A DNA stretch of 43,331 nucleotides, taken from positions 1,963,614 through 2,006,944 of the forward strand of contig CP070755.1 in the NCBI GenBank assembly GCA_020348885.1, written 5' to 3'. A program made the position numbers and the translations under genes. Every line of letters begins with the position of its first letter. Within the stretch, counting starts at the first letter, position 1. Below the pieces are notes generated by a model. That model had not been told where the DNA came from. It saw only the letters and a program-made list of their open reading frames with translations, and ran no database searches. The stretch comes from Candidatus Coatesiibacteriota bacterium. Its GTDB lineage: Bacteria; RBG-13-66-14; B26-G2; WVWN01; G020348885. Positions 39,391 to 43,331 of this stretch are shown here, in pieces.

Positions 39391-42300
39391 GTGAAGACGT
39401 TTAAAATCCTAACGGCGGTAGTTTTATTCGCCGGAACCGTCCCGTTCCCCGCAAACGCCGACTTCGATTATCCTAAACTCCCCTGGTACGAGAAGTACTT
39501 CTTCCCTCTCGGCTGTTGGGTGACGCCGTATCTCGAGTGCGTACCCGACTCCGAGTGGCCGGTAGAGTCCGAGAGAAAGGGTATAGAGTGGTCCGACTGG
39601 AACGCCAGGTACGCCGCGATAAACTGGGACGAATACCATAATTTGGGTCTGGACTTCGCCAAACTATTCTCGTACTACCACCCTTATAAAATCGGTAGCC
39701 GGGTATCGGGAACCGAACGAACGACCTACGAGAAGCGCTTCCACAACGAAACCGGCCATGAACTGGCCGGGTTGGTTGAAACGAACCAGATAGTCCTCGA
39801 TAACTTCAAAAACCTGAACACGCGCGTTTTTATGAAGGCCGGTGATATGTACCGGATTAACTACGACGACGATATCGAAGAGTTTTGGCTTTGCTTCCCG
39901 CGCCTTTGCGGCGACCAGGGCGACGGCGAGATAACCGACCTCGGAGACCCTCCCTGGGGCTTCCCCGATTGCGATACGACGGACTATTACGACCAGATAT
40001 ACGACCACTACGACGACCAGGGTAACGGAACCAACCCCAGCAACGGGCCGGTTTACGAGAAAACGATAGCGTATTACGAGGACTACGAGAACCTGACCGC
40101 TTACGATATTATCGACGAGCCCCGGATATACCAGATACTACCTTGCAGAGCTATGGTCGATTACTGCCACGACCACGACGTTGAAGCGGTTATGATAAAA
40201 AATATGGTCGATTATACCGGGATGGCGTGGGAGCGGTTACCGGACGACGTTTATAACTACTACAAATGGTCCGTATGCCATATCGGAGACGAAGTTTTTA
40301 TGGGCCGCGAATACCCGTTCCGGCACGACATTGCGCCTAACGCACCGGCTATATATAACGGCAAGACCCGCGAACCGCCTCCTGGGGCCGAGGAAGACGG
40401 TTATACGGGTACCCGTTTAGACCACGGTTTCTACGGGCTAGAGCAACATCTTAAGCACGGTCGTGAAACGGGATTAACCCACGCTATACCGTTTTGGCAT
40501 CTTCCCGGCGTTACGTCCCATTTCGGGCCCCCAAGCGCTATACGTATCCCTACGCCCCGTGAATTAAACGCCGAAACTAACATGGCCCTTACGTACGGCG
40601 CGGCCGGTATCTTGTACTACACTCTCTTCAAACCGGAAGGATTTAGGGTAGAAAACGACGAAGTCGTCCGATACTTCACGCACAGCGATTCCCTCCTTGA
40701 CGAAAACGGCGATTTGCAGCCGGGTACGTACTCCGCCGGTACTCACGACATAACCTACCAATCCCTTTATAACGAGGTCCTCGACATCAACACCAAACTC
40801 CACAGCGTCCGGGACACCCTCCAGACCACCGTCTCCCTCGACGCGTTTCACTCCTTCGACTTAGATAACGAGCTCCCCCGCGGGCTTATATATGATTACG
40901 TCGGTAACCGGGACCGGGGCACTCAGGACGATTACCCGCCCGACTACGAAGACTGCGTGGACTTCCTCGACTTCGGGACATTCGTCTGTCCGTACACCGG
41001 CGTACGTTACTTAGCCGTATCGGACCGGTTCTGCAACTGGCCGCCGGCCACGTTCCCGAACCCCATTGAGGAGGACGAGGTTACGGTCCGCCACCCGGGC
41101 CGTATAATATTCGATGTATACGACGACGACCCCCAGCCCGATTATTTCACGTACTTCAAGATAGATAACCTCCATTATGATAACGGCGCCAGTACGTTCG
41201 ACGTTGACCTGAACAACGCCGACGGGCGTATATTCAAGCTCGACCCGCGCCTTAACTACAACCCAGGGTTCGAGGACGACGAACACCCGACCACCCCGCC
41301 GGCCGACTGGACTATGGGCGGCGAATCCGCGTACTTCACGACCACCGACGAGGAGGCGCGTAAAGGTGACTGGAGCTGTAAAGCTCACACGCTAACCCAG
41401 GACACCCACGCCTGGCTCGACAGCGAAGTGACCCTCGACATAGATGAGGACGTCTTCGCCGGGATGAAGTACCGCGTTTCCGGCTATATTAAATGCTCGT
41501 CCGGTTCGACGACTCACACCGAATTCCAGGTCAAATTGGAAGACACGGTCCCCGCGGTCGCCGAGACTATGCCATTAAACACCGGTACAGGCTGGGTCGG
41601 CCCCGACGGTTGGGTCTATACCCACGCGGACTTCGAGATGCCGGAGCCGCAATATAACCCTCAACGCGATACGGTTTGGGCGAGGATATTCTTACACGGC
41701 GGAGACGAAAACAGTACGATCTGGTTCGACGAAGTCCGGCTAGAGCCGTTAAGCCGCGTATTTAACTGCCACTTCGAGTGGGGCGGCGGCGATTGGTGGT
41801 TCGGTCCGGTACACGGATGGGGCTGGTCGTTCAGCATGCAGGGCGTCGATTACGAGCGATACTCGGCCGGCCGATACGGCGACTATTGTATGCGCGTGGG
41901 CACCGTCGGAGAGGTTACGCGCATACGCAACGACGAGAAGCTTTACCTCGGCAAGGGTACCAACTACGCGGTAACCGGCTGGGCTAAAAAAGACATTGAT
42001 TGCCCAGACGCGAAGGTAATCGTCGAGTTCTACACTACGAAGGACGTCAAGTTCAACGTCGAGTCGTACATAGTTCAACCCGGTAACTGGCAGCAGTTCA
42101 CCATCCCGATTAAGGCCGGCGAGTGGGGCATACCGTTCGTCGGCGACGGTCCGCCGGCGTACGTGAAGATCGCGTGTAAGGTCGGAAGCCATTCTACCAC
42201 CAAAAACGCGTACTTCGATAACATAGAGCTAATCGAAACCAACCTCGTATCCAACGGGAGTTTCGAGCTGGCCGAGGAGGGGCCACACTGGCCGGACCGG

Positions 42301-42756
42301 TGGGACTACATGGGCTTAATGTCGCCGCCGGACCCGGGCGACCCGGAATGGTCGGCGGTTTACGACGCGACGGCTAAATACGACAGAAGGTGCTGGCGCG
42401 TCCGTACCCCTCCCGATAGTAACATCGGTTACGGTTCCGAGACGTTCGTGCTGGAACCGGGTACTCAGTACAGGTTATCCGGGTGGATGAGGAACTTCGA
42501 CGTGGACCCGTACGTCATTACGCTCGACGGTTGTAAGCTGAAAATAAACCTTTATGACAGCTACGGTACCAACCTCGGTTCTTACGAAACGGGAGAGGTA
42601 AGGACCCAGGAAGAATGGACGTACAAGTACGTGGACTTCACTACCCCCGACGGCGGTTCAGCCGAGTGTTTCGCCCGGGTAACGGTGGTAGAGGAGGAAG
42701 ACGCATACTCCAGCGCCGCCGACGGGATACGGGTACTCCCCGTCAGCATTCAATAA
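39391..42756 (+). CDS. large secreted putative glycosidase with carbohydrate-binding-like modules
   Basis: A 1121-residue exported protein (signal peptide about 1-23). Residues 30-480 look like a glycosidase-type barrel: WSDWNARYAAINWDEYHNLGLDFAKLF, then YENLTAYDIIDEPRIYQI, whose Asp-Glu-Pro matches the acid/base position of many TIM-barrel hydrolases, and later AIPFWHLPG and LTYGAAGILYYT. Three jelly-roll CBM4/9-like modules follow, opening at about 627 (NPGFEDDEHP), 792 (NCHFEWGGG) and 952 (NGSFELAEEG), each with a buried-Trp and FDEV/FDNI-type end. It likely acts on polysaccharide outside the cell. Starts with GTG after GGGGGTAAGG. No sorting tail is seen, and no specific GH family is assigned. 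Confidence 0.6.
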   Translation: MKTFKILTAVVLFAGTVPFPANADFDYPKLPWYEKYFFPLGCWVTPYLECVPDSEWPVESERKGIEWSDWNARYAAINWDEYHNLGLDFAKLFSYYHPYKIGSRVSGTERTTYEKRFHNETGHELAGLVETNQIVLDNFKNLNTRVFMKAGDMYRINYDDDIEEFWLCFPRLCGDQGDGEITDLGDPPWGFPDCDTTDYYDQIYDHYDDQGNGTNPSNGPVYEKTIAYYEDYENLTAYDIIDEPRIYQILPCRAMVDYCHDHDVEAVMIKNMVDYTGMAWERLPDDVYNYYKWSVCHIGDEVFMGREYPFRHDIAPNAPAIYNGKTREPPPGAEEDGYTGTRLDHGFYGLEQHLKHGRETGLTHAIPFWHLPGVTSHFGPPSAIRIPTPRELNAETNMALTYGAAGILYYTLFKPEGFRVENDEVVRYFTHSDSLLDENGDLQPGTYSAGTHDITYQSLYNEVLDINTKLHSVRDTLQTTVSLDAFHSFDLDNELPRGLIYDYVGNRDRGTQDDYPPDYEDCVDFLDFGTFVCPYTGVRYLAVSDRFCNWPPATFPNPIEEDEVTVRHPGRIIFDVYDDDPQPDYFTYFKIDNLHYDNGASTFDVDLNNADGRIFKLDPRLNYNPGFEDDEHPTTPPADWTMGGESAYFTTTDEEARKGDWSCKAHTLTQDTHAWLDSEVTLDIDEDVFAGMKYRVSGYIKCSSGSTTHTEFQVKLEDTVPAVAETMPLNTGTGWVGPDGWVYTHADFEMPEPQYNPQRDTVWARIFLHGGDENSTIWFDEVRLEPLSRVFNCHFEWGGGDWWFGPVHGWGWSFSMQGVDYERYSAGRYGDYCMRVGTVGEVTRIRNDEKLYLGKGTNYAVTGWAKKDIDCPDAKVIVEFYTTKDVKFNVESYIVQPGNWQQFTIPIKAGEWGIPFVGDGPPAYVKIACKVGSHSTTKNAYFDNIELIETNLVSNGSFELAEEGPHWPDRWDYMGLMSPPDPGDPEWSAVYDATAKYDRRCWRVRTPPDSNIGYGSETFVLEPGTQYRLSGWMRNFDVDPYVITLDGCKLKINLYDSYGTNLGSYETGEVRTQEEWTYKYVDFTTPDGGSAECFARVTVVEEEDAYSSAADGIRVLPVSIQ

Positions 42757-42784
42757 TAGCCGACGCTTAACGCGTTATTTACGG

Positions 42785-42820
42785 ACCTAAAAGGCTCGCG
42801 TTGTGCGGGCCTTTTTTAGG
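42785..42820 (+). terminator. intrinsic terminator of the glycosidase operon
   Basis: Stem CCTAAAAGGCTCGC / GCGGGCCTTTTTTAGG with loop GTTGT and a T6 run inside the 3' arm, 28 bases after the stop codon. Confidence 0.8.
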
Positions 42821-42855
42821 TATGCGTTGTGGCGTTCTTGGAAACCGCAAATCCC

Positions 42856-42884
42856 TTGACATCCCCGTTTGCGTGATGTATATT
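42856..42884 (+). promoter_or_regulatory. strong sigma-70-type promoter of tRNA-Ala
   Basis: Perfect TTGACA (42856-42861), 17 bases, TATATT (42879-42884). The start near 42891 leaves a 5-base leader before the tRNA. Confidence 0.85.
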
Positions 42885-42895
42885 TGACCGTAAGC

Positions 42896-42968
<73 letters not shown>

Positions 42969-42980
42969 ATCGGAAGGAGG

Positions 42981-43015
42981 GCGCAGGCGGCGGGTTTCCG
43001 GGCCTGTGCGTTTTT
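42981..43015 (+). terminator. intrinsic terminator after tRNA-Ala
   Basis: GCGCAGGC (42981-42988) pairs with GCCTGTGC(G) (43002-43010) with one bulge, followed by T5. It ends 20 bases before the clpP ATG, so clpP may depend on partial readthrough or on a promoter within this short gap that I cannot identify. Confidence 0.7.
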
Positions 43016-43034
43016 ACCTCAAAGGTAAGGTACT

Positions 43035-43331
43035 ATGAACGACCGGAGTTCCATGCAGCTAATCCCCTGGGTAATCGAACAGACGGCCCGCGGCGAACGC
43101 TCCTACGATATCTACTCGCGTTTGCTCAAGGAACACATCATATTCATCGGTTCGCCGATTGACGACAACATAGCGAACCTGGCGATCGCGCAGCTTCTCT
43201 ACCTCGAAAAAGAGGACCCGGGCAAAGACGTGGTAATGTACATCAATTCGCCGGGCGGTTCGGTTTCGGCGGGTCTCGCCATCTACGACACGATGCAGTT
43301 CGTCCGCTCGGAGGTGGCGACGTACTGCCTG
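43035..43331 (+). CDS. clpP: ATP-dependent Clp protease proteolytic subunit, 5' part
   Basis: The first 99 codons of ClpP, cut by the window end. [47 protein letters not shown] and [21 protein letters not shown] are the conserved N-terminal loop, first helix and the glycine-rich oxyanion strand. The catalytic Ser and His (GQAASM, CDRD-type motifs) would lie just beyond the edge. ClpP forms the 14-subunit chamber that degrades proteins fed by ClpX or ClpA. AAGGTAAGG precedes the ATG; Met at 43053 is a possible alternative start. Confidence 0.92.
   Translation, partial: MNDRSSMQLIPWVIEQTARGERSYDIYSRLLKEHIIFIGSPIDDNIANLAIAQLLYLEKEDPGKDVVMYINSPGGSVSAGLAIYDTMQFVRSEVATYCL

Overview
The window reads as an ordinary chromosomal stretch of an uncultured-looking Gram-negative bacterium. 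The double membrane is shown by porin-like and other beta-barrel proteins, a TonB-dependent receptor, TolC and HlyD-type proteins and lipoproteins. A subtilase carries a C-terminal tail of the type IX secretion / FlgD-like kind, which is common in the Fibrobacteres-Chlorobi-Bacteroidetes superphylum and in candidate phyla near it. That placement is inference; no rRNA or ribosomal protein is present to settle it. Base composition looks even, and I see no insertion sequence, phage gene, integrase or CRISPR array.

Layout. 1-1750: a small membrane protein and a porin. 1834-7239 (minus): a five-gene envelope/proteostasis operon, HtrA-type protease > DnaJ > TPR lipoprotein > TolB-like propeller > sugar-nucleotide epimerase. 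7516-9498 (minus): secreted subtilase. 10028-14995 (plus): purine permease, DUF4388 signalling protein, RsmA, mannose-1-phosphate guanylyltransferase. 15086-18128: a beta-barrel protein, then on the minus strand a leaderless-looking membrane protein, a cytochrome c lipoprotein with a DUF302 protein, and TadA. 18178-20192 (plus): TonB-dependent receptor and a 40-residue microprotein. 20223-23772 (minus): two-lobed aspartyl protease/PDZ protein > DUF6485 > transglutaminase-like > zinc alcohol dehydrogenase. 24069-28339 (minus): TolC > CPBP protease > HlyD adaptor > ABC ATPase, an export operon with no visible permease.

28496-30342 (plus): two tandem paralogous membrane proteins and miaA. 30476-33168 (plus): a metal- and thiol-rich run made of two lipoproteins carrying C2H2 zinc fingers, two FmdB-type zinc ribbons, a thioredoxin reductase and a 62-codon membrane protein of DUF6132 type. 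In the last of these the second conserved cysteine is an in-frame TGA followed by a SECIS-like hairpin. This is the most interesting object in the window: a probable selenoprotein that ordinary gene calling would miss. 33217-37526 (minus): alpha/beta hydrolase > homocysteine methyltransferase/methylenetetrahydrofolate reductase > DUF1844 > DUF362. 37819-42756 (plus): two recently duplicated secreted propeller-like proteins and a 1121-residue putative glycosidase with carbohydrate-binding-like modules. The end holds tRNA-Ala(GGC) with its own promoter and terminator, and the start of clpP.

Bacterial sigma-70-like promoters with 16-18 base spacers are recognisable at several operon heads, and intrinsic terminator hairpins separate most units. 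Start codons were moved inward where a promoter, ribosome binding site or stop/start overlap showed the longest frame to be wrong. All family calls rest on motif recognition by eye.
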